Assembly (NCBI GenBank): GCA_900552955.1
Contig: USBO01000005.1
Span: 1 to 32,634 of the forward strand
Direction of reading: 5' to 3'
DNA: 32,634 bases
From: an uncultured Alistipes sp.
GTDB lineage: Bacteria; Bacteroidota; Bacteroidia; Bacteroidales; Rikenellaceae
How positions within the stretch are numbered: position 1 is the stretch's first letter; the number at the start of each line of letters is the position of its first letter. This document shows positions 7,856 through 14,750 of this stretch, in pieces. Both the position numbers and the translations under genes were made by a program. The notes under the pieces were generated by a model. That model was not told where the DNA came from. It did no database searches and saw only the letters and a list, made by a program, of their open reading frames with translations.

Positions 7856-8944
7856 TCACTTCACGATCGCTCCGCCCGACACCTCATAGAGGCGGTAATC
7901 GCCGCCCTGCCGGCCGAGAATGGTCTCGAGCCGCACCTTGTTGCAGTCGGTGACAATGATCTGCCCGAACGCGTCGCCCGAAACCAGCCGGATCAACTGT
8001 TCGACGCGTCCCATGTCCAGCTTGTCGAACAGGTCGTCGAGCAGCAGGATGGGCTTCTCCCCCCTGTCGGCATCCACGATACGGTACTGCGCGAGCTTGA
8101 GCGCCACGAGAAACGATTTCTGCTGCCCCTGCGAGCCGTATTTGCGCAACGGATAGCCGTCGATGCGCAGCACCAGATCGTCACGATGGATGCCTGCCGT
8201 GGTGAACTGATTGGCCAGGTCGCGCTGCCGCGCACGCTGAAGCAGCTCCGACAGCGATGCCCCGGCCAATTCCGAACGATAGCTCAGCTCCACCCGCTCG
8301 CGCCGGCCCGACAGCAGCGCATAGTACTCCTCCACGATAGGTTGCATCCGTTCGACGAACGCCCTCCGTCTCTCGAAGATCGTCTGTCCGTGCTCGGCGA
8401 GCTGACGGTCGTAGATGAGCAGCATATCCTCGTCGGAACCCATCTTCAGATATTTGTTGCGCTCCGACAACACGGCGTTGTAGCGCATCACGGCCGCGAG
8501 ATACCCCCGGTCGAGCTGCGAAATGCAGCCGTTGAGGTAGCGGCGCCGTTCGTCGGCCGCATCGCTCACGAGCACCGTGTCGGCGGGCGAGACGATCACC
8601 ACGGGCACCAATCCCACATGATCCGACAGCCGGTCGTACTCCTTCCCGTTGCGTTTGAGCGTCTTGCCGCCGCGGCGGGCGAACGAGCAGACCACCTGCT
8701 CGCTGCGGCCGTCCGAACGTTGATAGCTGCCTTCGAGCAGGAAAAACTCCTCGCCGTGCCGCACGCTCTGCGTGTCGGTCATCACGAAGGCCGACTTGCA
8801 CATCGAAAGGTAGTGGATCGCATCGACGAAGTTGGTTTTGCCCGCACCGTTGTCGCCCACGAAACAGTTGATCCCCTCGCTCAGGGGGAACTCCTCCTGA
8901 CCGATATTCTTGAAATTGATGAGCGACAATCGTTTGAGAAACAT
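7856..8944 (-). CDS. recF: DNA replication/repair protein RecF
   Basis: The 362-residue SMC-like ATPase has its Walker A at G30-DNGAGKT-37, a signature segment YGSQGQQKSFLVALKLAQ and Walker B PILLLDDLFDKLD, in the order and length usual for RecF. It binds ssDNA-dsDNA junctions and helps load RecA at gapped forks with RecO and RecR. It is the first gene of a leftward pair with the DUF721 gene. Its promoter appears to be a diverged, inverted copy of the repeat found at 21.6 kb and at the right edge of the window: TACCTTTG on the minus strand at 9001-8994, about 50 bases before the start. Confidence 0.95.
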   Translation of the reverse strand: MFLKRLSLINFKNIGQEEFPLSEGINCFVGDNGAGKTNFVDAIHYLSMCKSAFVMTDTQSVRHGEEFFLLEGSYQRSDGRSEQVVCSFARRGGKTLKRNGKEYDRLSDHVGLVPVVIVSPADTVLVSDAADERRRYLNGCISQLDRGYLAAVMRYNAVLSERNKYLKMGSDEDMLLIYDRQLAEHGQTIFERRRAFVERMQPIVEEYYALLSGRRERVELSYRSELAGASLSELLQRARQRDLANQFTTAGIHRDDLVLRIDGYPLRKYGSQGQQKSFLVALKLAQYRIVDADRGEKPILLLDDLFDKLDMGRVEQLIRLVSGDAFGQIIVTDCNKVRLETILGRQGGDYRLYEVSGGAIVK

Positions 8945-8959
8945 GACTGCTGTCCGGTT

Positions 8960-9003
8960 CGATTTCGCCCGGACGGAGTGTCCGAGGCGCAGTCAAAGGT
9001 ACG
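8960..9003 (-). repeat. Diverged copy of the promoter-bearing repeat upstream of recF
   Basis: Read on the minus strand, this segment begins TCGTACCTTTGACTGCGCCT and continues with a GGACACTCCG stretch. It aligns base for base with the repeat unit TTCGTATCTTTGGCTGCGCC...GATACTCCGCC at 21646 and 32571. Even the accidental reverse translations agree: DGVSEAQSKVRKI here and GGVSKAQPKIRIS there. It is oriented so that its -7 box drives recF. Confidence 0.65.
8994..9001 (-). promoter_or_regulatory. -7 box of recF promoter
   Basis: The minus strand reads TACCTTTG, a full match to TAnnTTTG, inside the repeat copy described here. The -33 side (plus-strand positions about 9020-9025) has no TTG at the ideal distance. 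Confidence 0.55.
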
Positions 9004-9053
9004 AAAAATCGAAAAAAATACCACCGCAAGCGTGAATATTGGACAAAAAAATG

Positions 9054-9061
9054 TATTTTTG
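9054..9061 (+). promoter_or_regulatory. Predicted -7 box of TPR-ribH operon
   Basis: TATTTTTG fully matches TAnnTTTG and lies 39 bases before the ATG at 9101. The nearest upstream TTG (9039-9041) is only 12 bases away, so the -33 element is non-standard. Confidence 0.5.
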
Positions 9062-9100
9062 TGCTTTGAACGCACGGAAAAATAACAACAGCATAAACTT

Positions 9101-9790
9101 ATGACAAAGAATCAGCAAACGGCCACCCCGACCGAGGAGAGCATCGGCACCGCGATGAGCCGCACCGAACTTTTTTTCGAAAACAACGGCAAGGCCCTCC
9201 TCCTGGCGCTGATCGTTCTCGTCCTGCTGGGCGGCCTGGGCGTCGGCTACCGCAGCCTCGTCACCAAGCCCCGCAACCAGAAGGCCGCCGAGCTGCTGGC
9301 ACAGGCGCAGAGCCGCTTCGAGGCCGATGACGCCGATTACGGCGTGGCGCTCAACGGCGACGACAACGGCGCAGGGTTCCTCGAGGTGATCGAACGCTAC
9401 GGCTCGACCCCCGCGGGCAATCTGGCCAAGCACTACGCCGGCATCTGCTACCTCAAAGAGGGTGACCTGAAAAACGCTGCCGGCTATCTGGCCGGTTACT
9501 CGCCGGTGAAAGGCATCCCCGGGGCAATCGTCAATGCGCAGAACTACGGTCTGCAGGGCGACATCGCCGTCGACGAGGGCGACTACAAGCGTGCCGTGAA
9601 GCTCTTCGAGAAGGCCGTCGACGCCGCCGACAACAACACGACGGCACCGATCTTCCTCATGAAGGCCGGCCGCGCCTACAAGGCGCTGGGCGACAAGGCC
9701 AAAGCCAAAGCCTGCTTCGAGCGCATCGCCACGACGTACCCCAACTCCTACGAAGCGCGCGACATCGACAAGTACATCAACGGTCTCTGA
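9101..9790 (+). CDS. Membrane-anchored tetratricopeptide-repeat protein
   Basis: The 229-residue protein has a hydrophilic N-terminus, one transmembrane helix at about 31-50 (ALLLALIVLVLLGGLGVGY), and then helical TPR-like repeats: GNLAKHYAGICYLKEGDLKNAAGYL, NYGLQGDIAVDEGDYKRAVKLFEKAVDAA and LMKAGRAYKALGDKAKAKACFERI. The layout of a short N-terminus, one helix and periplasmic TPRs resembles YfgM-type chaperone partners of the Sec machinery, but the sequence evidence supports only a TPR scaffold. It is six bases upstream of ribH and is probably cotranscribed with it. Confidence 0.8.
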   Translation: MTKNQQTATPTEESIGTAMSRTELFFENNGKALLLALIVLVLLGGLGVGYRSLVTKPRNQKAAELLAQAQSRFEADDADYGVALNGDDNGAGFLEVIERYGSTPAGNLAKHYAGICYLKEGDLKNAAGYLAGYSPVKGIPGAIVNAQNYGLQGDIAVDEGDYKRAVKLFEKAVDAADNNTTAPIFLMKAGRAYKALGDKAKAKACFERIATTYPNSYEARDIDKYINGL

Positions 9791-9796
9791 CGCACG

Positions 9797-10321
9797 ATGG
9801 CAACCAAACACCACAATCTGTCGCAACTCAACGCCCCGCTGCCGTCGGCCGAGGAGATGAAATTCGGCATCGTCGTGGCCGAATGGAACTCCGAAGTGAC
9901 CGAGGGACTGCTCAACGGTGCCGTACGGACGCTGCGCAGTGCCGGTTGTCCCGATCACAACATCCAGATCAAGTATGTTCCCGGGACGTTCGAACTGTCG
10001 CTCGGCGCGCAGTTCTTCGCGGAATACACCGACGTGGATGCCGTGATCGTCCTGGGTTGCGTCATTCAGGGCGATACGCGCCATTTCGATTTCGTCTGCC
10101 AGGGCGTCACGCAGGGCGTCATGCAGTTGCAGCTGCAATGGAACATGCCCGTCGCCTTCGGCGTGCTGACCACCGACAACCTGCAGCAGGCGCTCGACCG
10201 TTCGGGCGGACGCCTGGGCAACAAGGGCGACGAAGCGGCCGCGGCAGCCATCCAGATGGTCCATCTGCAGGACGAGATGGACACCGAAGAGAACGCACTC
10301 GACCGCAAGGCCATCAACTGA
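9797..10321 (+). CDS. ribH: 6,7-dimethyl-8-ribityllumazine synthase
   Basis: The 174-residue enzyme condenses 5-amino-6-ribitylaminouracil with dihydroxybutanone phosphate, the penultimate step of riboflavin synthesis. Diagnostic segments are FGIVVAEWNSEVTEGLLNGA, the substrate-binding VPGTFELSLGA, GCVIQGDTRHFDFVC with the catalytic His96, and PVAFGVLTTDN. The C-terminus is slightly longer than the usual 155-160 residues. No other rib genes and no FMN riboswitch are seen here, so the rib pathway is scattered. A hairpin follows 24 bases after the stop. Confidence 0.95.
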   Translation: MATKHHNLSQLNAPLPSAEEMKFGIVVAEWNSEVTEGLLNGAVRTLRSAGCPDHNIQIKYVPGTFELSLGAQFFAEYTDVDAVIVLGCVIQGDTRHFDFVCQGVTQGVMQLQLQWNMPVAFGVLTTDNLQQALDRSGGRLGNKGDEAAAAAIQMVHLQDEMDTEENALDRKAIN

Positions 10322-10344
10322 CCCCGCACCCGGCCGCATGATAC

Positions 10345-10378
10345 GAAGCGGAGTTTCGGATTGCCGAAACTCCGCTTC
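10345..10378. terminator. Perfect hairpin after ribH
   Basis: A perfect 15-bp stem (GAAGCGGAGTTTCGG / CCGAAACTCCGCTTC) with an ATTG loop lies just after ribH. The downstream tract TCTTGTG is a poor U-run, but stem strength and position argue for a transcript end. Confidence 0.65.
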
Positions 10379-10395
10379 TCTTGTGCCGTTCGCAC

Positions 10396-10421
10396 AAAAA
10401 AAACGGGGCGGATCACTCCGC
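10396..10421 (-). terminator. Intrinsic terminator of the small Cys-rich lipoprotein gene
   Basis: On the minus strand GCGGA-GTGA-TCCGC is followed by CCCG and then eight T. The stem is short but GC-rich, and the U-run is good. It lies 33 bases downstream of the lipoprotein stop. Confidence 0.6.
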
Positions 10422-10453
10422 TCCGCATCTCAGCGCGAATAAGCGACAGCCGA

Positions 10454-10669
10454 TTATTCCGCAACCTCAACCACCTCTGCAGCAGCAGCCTGGCAGCACG
10501 AATCCTTCTTGAGCGAATCGGGGCACTCTTCGCCGCAGCACTTACCGACCTCCTCGGCAGCGACCTCGACGGTCTCGGTCTGAGCGGCAGCGGGCTTGTT
10601 TGCATTGCCAGCGCACGATACCATCGCAGCAGCGGCGATCACAACGATGAAAGCATAGATCTTTTTCAT
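10454..10669 (-). CDS. Small Cys-rich lipoprotein
   Basis: A 71-residue product starts MKKIYAFIVVIAAAAMVSC, a lipoprotein signal with Cys19 as the lipidation site. The mature part is about 52 residues: an Ala/Glu-rich segment, then the cluster K43-CC-GEEC-PDSLKKDS-CC (Cys 44, 45, 49, 58, 59), then an acidic Ala/Glu/Val tail. I recognise no named family. The paired cysteines suggest metal or iron-sulfur binding, or disulfides in the envelope; this is inference. It has its own well-formed promoter and terminator, so it is a genuine stand-alone gene. No neighbour points to a role. Confidence 0.8.
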   Translation of the reverse strand: MKKIYAFIVVIAAAAMVSCAGNANKPAAAQTETVEVAAEEVGKCCGEECPDSLKKDSCCQAAAAEVVEVAE

Positions 10670-10702
10670 ACTTCGAATGAATTTTAAGATGATTAATCGC
10701 TG

Positions 10703-10732
10703 CAAATATATCCAATAGGTCGAAAAAATCAA
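10703..10732 (-). promoter_or_regulatory. Well-formed promoter of the small Cys-rich lipoprotein gene
   Basis: On the minus strand TTG (10732-10730) and TATATTTG (10710-10703) are separated by 19 bases, an excellent fit to the Bacteroidetes housekeeping promoter. The leader is about 30 bases. Confidence 0.7.
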
Positions 10733-10762
10733 AAATTAAAATAAAAAATTTCAATAAAGAAT

Positions 10763-10824
10763 TCCCTGTCGTCGCAACGAGCCCCGAACCGGCACGATAG
10801 CCGACAGGGAGGCGCAGAGCCTCC
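10763..10824 (-). terminator. Hairpin pair downstream of the SPOR gene
   Basis: Two inverted repeats follow the SPOR stop on the minus strand. GGAGGC/GCCTCC lies at 10808-10824, and TCCCTGTCG/CGACAGGGA is a long-loop pair at 10763-10771 and 10802-10810. They overlap by a few bases and so are partly exclusive. Only a weak T-rich tract follows. They probably mark the end of the leftward four-gene operon. Confidence 0.4.
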
Positions 10825-10826
10825 GG

Positions 10827-11363
10827 TCACAGAGAACCGCCGCCGGATGCCTCCGCGGCAGAAGCGCCTGCCGCCGAATCCGCCCCATCGGGCGCAGGAT
10901 GCACGATGACGGGACTCTCGTCCAGAAGGTCGGTCGCCGACATCGTCTCACGCATCAGAAACGCCTTGGGAAACCGCACACGCACGCGTTCGAGCAGCAT
11001 GATCGCCTCCTCTGCGGTGGCACACCGCCCCGCCGAGACCTTGAAATAGGGATTTTCATAAACCATGTCGACGCTCAGACCGGGATAAGCCTCCCCGAAG
11101 GCCCGTTTCACCTCGTATGCCTCGGCGCGGGCATTCTGCCCGTTGCTGGAGAAGAGCGTGATGCGCCATCCGGCATGACGCCGTTCGGCCATGCCGCGCG
11201 ATGCCGCCGAGAAGGCCGCCGCAGCCTCGGGCGCCTTGTGAATCTCGACGCGGGCGCTTCCGCCCGCCTCCGTAAGTTGCCGCTCGAACGCTTCGAGCGA
11301 TTGCGCGGCAGCCGGCACGACCGCCGCCAGCGAAACGAGCATGATCGAAAAAAAAGTTCTCAT
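10827..11363 (-). CDS. SPOR domain protein
   Basis: The 178-residue product starts MRTFFSIMLVSLAAVVPAAAQ, a signal peptide. The segment WRITLFSSNGQNARAEAYEVKRAFGEAYPGLSVDMVYENPYFKVSAGRCATAEEAIMLLERVRVRFPKAFL is a SPOR domain, which binds denuded peptidoglycan glycan strands. It ends with an Ala/Gly/Ser tail. Its start overlaps the stop of the upstream lipoprotein gene by four bases (ATGA), so the two are translationally coupled. It probably acts in the periplasm at the cell wall or division site. Confidence 0.85.
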   Translation of the reverse strand: MRTFFSIMLVSLAAVVPAAAQSLEAFERQLTEAGGSARVEIHKAPEAAAAFSAASRGMAERRHAGWRITLFSSNGQNARAEAYEVKRAFGEAYPGLSVDMVYENPYFKVSAGRCATAEEAIMLLERVRVRFPKAFLMRETMSATDLLDESPVIVHPAPDGADSAAGASAAEASGGGSL

Positions 11364-11854
11364 TCTTCGAAATCCGTTAATAAATCTTCGGGCCTCAGGC
11401 CAAAGGTATTCAAAAAATCCGACAACGGCATCCGGCGGTCGTACTTTTTCATCCGGCCGTCCACGCACACCCGCAGCGCCAACGCTACCGTCATGCCCTG
11501 CGTCTCGGCATGCTGCAACTTCCGCCCCACGGCGTAGAGCGCCGCGCGATCGGGAATGCGCAGCCGCCACCGCGTCCGCACCTCGCTCTCCCGACGGGGT
11601 GCCGCAGCCACCGTGTCGCGCAGCGTCGCGCGCAGCACCTCGCCGCCTTCATAGATCAGCCGCAGCTCCGCCCCGTCGAACCGCAGCGGCCGGTCGCCAC
11701 GATTGATGACGCGAAACGTCACATCCGCACCGGCCGTCGCGTAGACCTTCGCATGCGTCGCGTCGATACGCACCTCGCGTGCCAGATACCGGTCGCAGCC
11801 GCCAAGCACCGCCGCGACCGCCAGCAGCAGGGCGATATGCAGCGGCCTCAACAT
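11360..11854 (-). CDS. Lipoprotein of unknown function
   Basis: This 164-residue protein has a lipoprotein signal (MLRPLHIALLLAVAAVLGGC, Cys20). The body reads as a beta-rich LEA/Ig-like domain: YLAREVRIDATHAKVYATAGADVTFRVINRGDRPLRFDGAELRLIYEGGEVLRATLRDTV. That pattern, with a residue stretch like NRGDRPL in mid-strand, recalls the LEA14/WHy type, but I cannot confirm a family. The start overlaps the ubiE/menG stop by seven bases, and the stop overlaps the SPOR start. A TACCTTTG lies inside its 3' end (minus strand 11408-11401) and could be an internal promoter for the SPOR gene, although those bases are also coding. Confidence 0.75.
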   Translation of the reverse strand: MLRPLHIALLLAVAAVLGGCDRYLAREVRIDATHAKVYATAGADVTFRVINRGDRPLRFDGAELRLIYEGGEVLRATLRDTVAAAPRRESEVRTRWRLRIPDRAALYAVGRKLQHAETQGMTVALALRVCVDGRMKKYDRRMPLSDFLNTFGLRPEDLLTDFEE

Positions 11855-12567
11855 CTCTCGCCCGTGTAAATCTGTGCGATGCCGAAACTCTGGCTGCGAG
11901 CGCGGCAGTTGCGGAAACCCGCCGCGGCGAGTATCTCCAGGAACTCCGCCGGCTGCGGAAATTCGTCCACCGAACGGGGCAGGTAGTCGTAGGCCCGCCG
12001 GTCGCGCGACAGCCAGCCGCCGATGCGCGGCAGCACCCGATGGGAATACCAGTCGTAGAGCCGCCCGAACACCGGCATCGTGGGGGTCGAAAACTCCAGG
12101 ATGACGATCCGTCCCCCGGGGCGCAGCACCCGCGCCAGCTCGGCGAGGCCTCTCCCGAGGTCCCCGAAGTTGCGCACGCCGAACGCCACGGTCACCACAT
12201 CGGCCGAACCGGCCGCCGCCACCGCCGTCTCGGCATCGCCCGCCTCGAGCGTCACGCGCTCCTCCAGTCCGCAGGCCGCGACCTTGCGGCGCGCCACGTC
12301 GAGCATCCCCTCCGACAGATCGACCCCCTTGATATGGGCGCCCGGAATGCGGCGGGCCATCATCAGGGCCAGATCGCCCGTACCGGTGGCCATGTCCAGC
12401 ACGCGCCGCGGCCGCAGCCGCGCCACGATGCGCACGACGCGCCGCCGCCAGATGCGGTCGACGCTCAGCGACAGCGTATGGTTCAGCCGGTCGTAGGTCG
12501 GCGCGATGTTGTCGAACATCGCCCGCACCTCCTCCTTTTTGCTCAGTTCGGTATCGTACGGTTTCAT
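11848..12567 (-). CDS. menG: Demethylmenaquinone methyltransferase (UbiE/MenG)
   Basis: This is a 239-residue SAM-dependent methyltransferase. Diagnostic segments are KKEEVRAMFDNIAPTYDRLNHTLSLSVDRIWRRR, the SAM motif DMATGTGDLAL (about 58-68), VTVAFGVRNFGDLGRGLAELARVLRPGG, and YDWYSHRVLPRIGGWLSRDRRAYDYLPRSVDEFP. It carries out the last methylation in menaquinone synthesis. Bacteroidetes generally use menaquinone, so MenG activity is more likely than the ubiquinone role. It follows the FtsX-like permease gene by two bases and precedes an overlapping lipoprotein gene. Confidence 0.95.
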   Translation of the reverse strand: MKPYDTELSKKEEVRAMFDNIAPTYDRLNHTLSLSVDRIWRRRVVRIVARLRPRRVLDMATGTGDLALMMARRIPGAHIKGVDLSEGMLDVARRKVAACGLEERVTLEAGDAETAVAAAGSADVVTVAFGVRNFGDLGRGLAELARVLRPGGRIVILEFSTPTMPVFGRLYDWYSHRVLPRIGGWLSRDRRAYDYLPRSVDEFPQPAEFLEILAAAGFRNCRARSQSFGIAQIYTGERC

Positions 12568-12569
12568 AA

Positions 12570-13829
12570 TCAATCGGTTTTGATCGCCTCGTCGGGCCGG
12601 ATGCGGGCCACGAGCGTCGCCGGAAGCAGCAGCAGCGCGAGGATCGCGGCGGCGGCCGCGACATCGACCGTCAGCCACCAGCCCGCCCCCACCGCCACGG
12701 GCACCTCCGAGAGCATGTACCCCGACGGATCGAGTTCGAGCGGATGATAACGCATTTGGATCCAGCACAATGCGCCTGCAGCCACATTTCCCCACAAAAG
12801 ACCGCGCCCCACGATGAAGGCCGCGCGGTAGAGGAAAATGCGGCGGATGCGGCGACTCTCCATCCCCATCGCCTTGAGCAGGCCGATCATGCGCGTGCGC
12901 TCCAGCACCAGAATCAGCAGCGCCGAAGCCATGTTGAAGAAAGCCACGGCCACCATCACGGCGATGATGACCGCCGCATTGACGTTGTGGGCCTTGAGCC
13001 AGTCGAAGACCGCCGGATAGCGCTCGCCGACGCTCACGGCCACGATGCCGTCGGCCTCCGGCAACTCCGTGTGCAGCAGCGCCTCGTTGACCGCATCGGC
13101 CACCGCACCGGCCTGTCGCACGTCGTCGATGGAGAGATCGTAACCCGAAATCCCTGCCGGCGGCCACCCCGACAGCCGCTGCACGTCGCGCAGGTCGGTC
13201 AGCGCCGTCCGCTCCAGCTCCTCCATGCCCGTCGAATAGAGCCCCGACACCTTGAAACGGTCGCGGCGGGGCCGCTCGTCGCCGGTCACGAAGAGCATTT
13301 CGACCTTGTCGCCCGCATGCACGTCCAGCAGGCGCGCCGTGCTCACCGAGAGCAGCAGCTCCTTCGTGCGCACCGAGTCGCCCACGCGCGGCAGCCGCCC
13401 TTCGGTTAGCCTGTCGGCGAAGAACGACCAGTCGTAGCCGCCGTCGACCCCCTTGAGCACGACCCCCTCCATCGCCTCGTGCGTGCGCACGATACCGCTC
13501 TTGAGCGCATAGGGCGTCGCCGAGCGCACGCCTCCGACGGAACGCAGCAGCGCCCCGAGCTGCGCCGTCGCCACGACGGGCCGCGACTCCGCGGCATAGA
13601 CTCCGGCCGCATCGATCACCTCGACGGGTGCCGCGAAGCCGATCATGCGGGCCGTCACCTCGCGCCGGAATCCGAGCATCACGGCCAGCGAGACGAGCAT
13701 CGCGGCCACCGACACGGCCACCGCAACCACGGCGATGCGCGCCATCACGCCCGAACGATTTTCGAGCGTGGCACGGGCTGTGCGGCGTGCTATGAAAAAT
13801 TCGAGGTTCAAGCGACGGTCGATCTTCAC
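12570..13829 (-). CDS. FtsX/LolE-like ABC transporter permease
   Basis: The 419-residue protein has the LolC/LolE/MacB layout. There is one N-terminal helix (about 29-52, ARIAVVAVAVSVAAMLVSLAVMLGF), a large periplasmic domain (about 55-280), and three C-terminal helices in the FtsX domain: ALLILVLERTRMIGLLKAMGMESRRIRRIFLYRAAFIVGRG, a middle helix, and AAAAILALLLLPATLVARIRPDEAIKTD. The LERTRMIGLLKAMG and RPDEAIKTD elements are typical of lipoprotein-releasing permeases. No ATPase gene (LolD) is adjacent, so its partner must be elsewhere. It is the first gene of the operon with menG, a lipoprotein and SPOR. A TTACTTTG at 13851-13844 is the best promoter box but leaves a very short leader. Confidence 0.88.
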   Translation of the reverse strand: MKIDRRLNLEFFIARRTARATLENRSGVMARIAVVAVAVSVAAMLVSLAVMLGFRREVTARMIGFAAPVEVIDAAGVYAAESRPVVATAQLGALLRSVGGVRSATPYALKSGIVRTHEAMEGVVLKGVDGGYDWSFFADRLTEGRLPRVGDSVRTKELLLSVSTARLLDVHAGDKVEMLFVTGDERPRRDRFKVSGLYSTGMEELERTALTDLRDVQRLSGWPPAGISGYDLSIDDVRQAGAVADAVNEALLHTELPEADGIVAVSVGERYPAVFDWLKAHNVNAAVIIAVMVAVAFFNMASALLILVLERTRMIGLLKAMGMESRRIRRIFLYRAAFIVGRGLLWGNVAAGALCWIQMRYHPLELDPSGYMLSEVPVAVGAGWWLTVDVAAAAAILALLLLPATLVARIRPDEAIKTD

Positions 13830-13843
13830 GGTGAAATTTCATG

Positions 13844-13851
13844 CAAAGTAA
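13844..13851 (-). promoter_or_regulatory. Possible -7 box of the FtsX operon
   Basis: TTACTTTG on the minus strand differs from TAnnTTTG at one position. It is only 14 bases before the assumed ATG, so either the leader is very short or the true start is slightly internal. It is back-to-back with the divergent box at 13864. Confidence 0.3.
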
Positions 13852-13863
13852 CACAATTTTTCC

Positions 13864-13871
13864 TATTTTTG
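13864..13871 (+). promoter_or_regulatory. Predicted -7 box of the envelope operon (zinc peptidase onward)
   Basis: TATTTTTG is a full match to TAnnTTTG. The leader of about 105 bases contains a short open frame (13892-13969). No -33 TTG is seen at standard spacing. Confidence 0.5.
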
Positions 13872-13891
13872 CAGCAACATACCCTGCGTTT

Positions 13892-13969
13892 ATGAAAAAA
13901 CAGGCACTCCGCGCAGGCGGCCCCGCCGTACGGTCCCGGCGGCGGCAATGGTGCCGACACCTTAATTAA
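13892..13969 (+). other. Short upstream open frame in the leader of the zinc peptidase gene
   Basis: ATG AAA AAA to TAA encodes 25 residues, MKKQALRAGGPAVRSRRRQW followed by CRHLN. It lies wholly inside the predicted leader and ends 13 bases before the real ATG. The Arg-rich middle and the MKK start are suggestive of a leader peptide, but a chance frame in GC-rich DNA is equally possible. Confidence 0.25.
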
Positions 13970-13982
13970 ATTTATTCGGAGC

Positions 13983-14750
13983 ATGTTACAACTCCTCCTT
14001 CAGGCCGGCTATTACGGCCCTTCGAACGGATTCTTTTCCGGCATGTCGGCCGCGACGACGGGGTCGTGGCTCCTCATCATCGCCATCGGCATCGCGGGGT
14101 GGATCGTGCAGTCACGCCTGCAATCGGTCTTCGCCAAGTATGCCAAAGTGCCCTTCCCGGGCGGTCTGACAGGCGCCGAGGTGGCCGAGAAGATGCTGCG
14201 CGACAACGGCATCCGCAATGTGAAGGTCACCCACGTGGCGGGCCACCTGACCGACCACTTCAACCCGCAGACGATGACCGTCAACCTGAGCGACTCGGTC
14301 TACGCCTCGCGCAGCGTGTCGGCCGCCGCCGTCGCGGCCCACGAGTGCGGCCACGCCGTGCAGCACGCACAGGGCTACGCACCGCTCGAACTGCGGTCGC
14401 AACTGGTGCCGATCGTCAACTTCTCGTCGCGCGCCGCGACGTTCGTCCTCATCGCGGGGATGATCCTGCTGGCCACGACCGACAATGCGTGGCTCTGCTG
14501 GATCGGCGTGGGGCTGATCGCCGTAGCGGCGCTCTTCTCGGTCGTGACCCTTCCGGTCGAGTACAACGCCTCGCACCGCGCGCTGGCATGGCTCGAATCG
14601 AGCCGCACGATGCAGGGCGCCGAGCTCGCGCAGGCACGCGAAGCGCTCACGTGGGCCGCACGCACCTATCTGGTGGCTGCGCTGAGCGCCATCGCCACGG
14701 TGCTCTACTACGCCATGCTCATCCTCGGACGGAGCAATAACCGCGACTGA
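13983..14750 (+). CDS. Membrane zinc metallopeptidase (YugP/neutral zinc peptidase family)
   Basis: The 255-residue protein has a helix at about 25-42, a catalytic HECGH motif (H120, E121, H124) in SAAAVAAHECGHAVQHAQGYAPLELRSQLVP, and further helices at about 148-190 and 230-248. The segment GGLTGAEVAEKMLRDNGIRNVKVTHVAGHLTDHFNPQTMTVNLSDSVY is typical of the YugP/Zn_peptidase_2 family, membrane peptidases of poorly known substrate. The stop overlaps the next start by one base (TGATG), coupling it to the SGNH gene. It has a TATTTTTG promoter and a leader containing a short frame. Confidence 0.9.
   Translation: MLQLLLQAGYYGPSNGFFSGMSAATTGSWLLIIAIGIAGWIVQSRLQSVFAKYAKVPFPGGLTGAEVAEKMLRDNGIRNVKVTHVAGHLTDHFNPQTMTVNLSDSVYASRSVSAAAVAAHECGHAVQHAQGYAPLELRSQLVPIVNFSSRAATFVLIAGMILLATTDNAWLCWIGVGLIAVAALFSVVTLPVEYNASHRALAWLESSRTMQGAELAQAREALTWAARTYLVAALSAIATVLYYAMLILGRSNNRD

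Noticed and set aside
9000..9100. FMN riboswitch for the ribH operon
   Set aside because: The leader is only about 35-40 bases and AT-rich, far too short for an RFN element.
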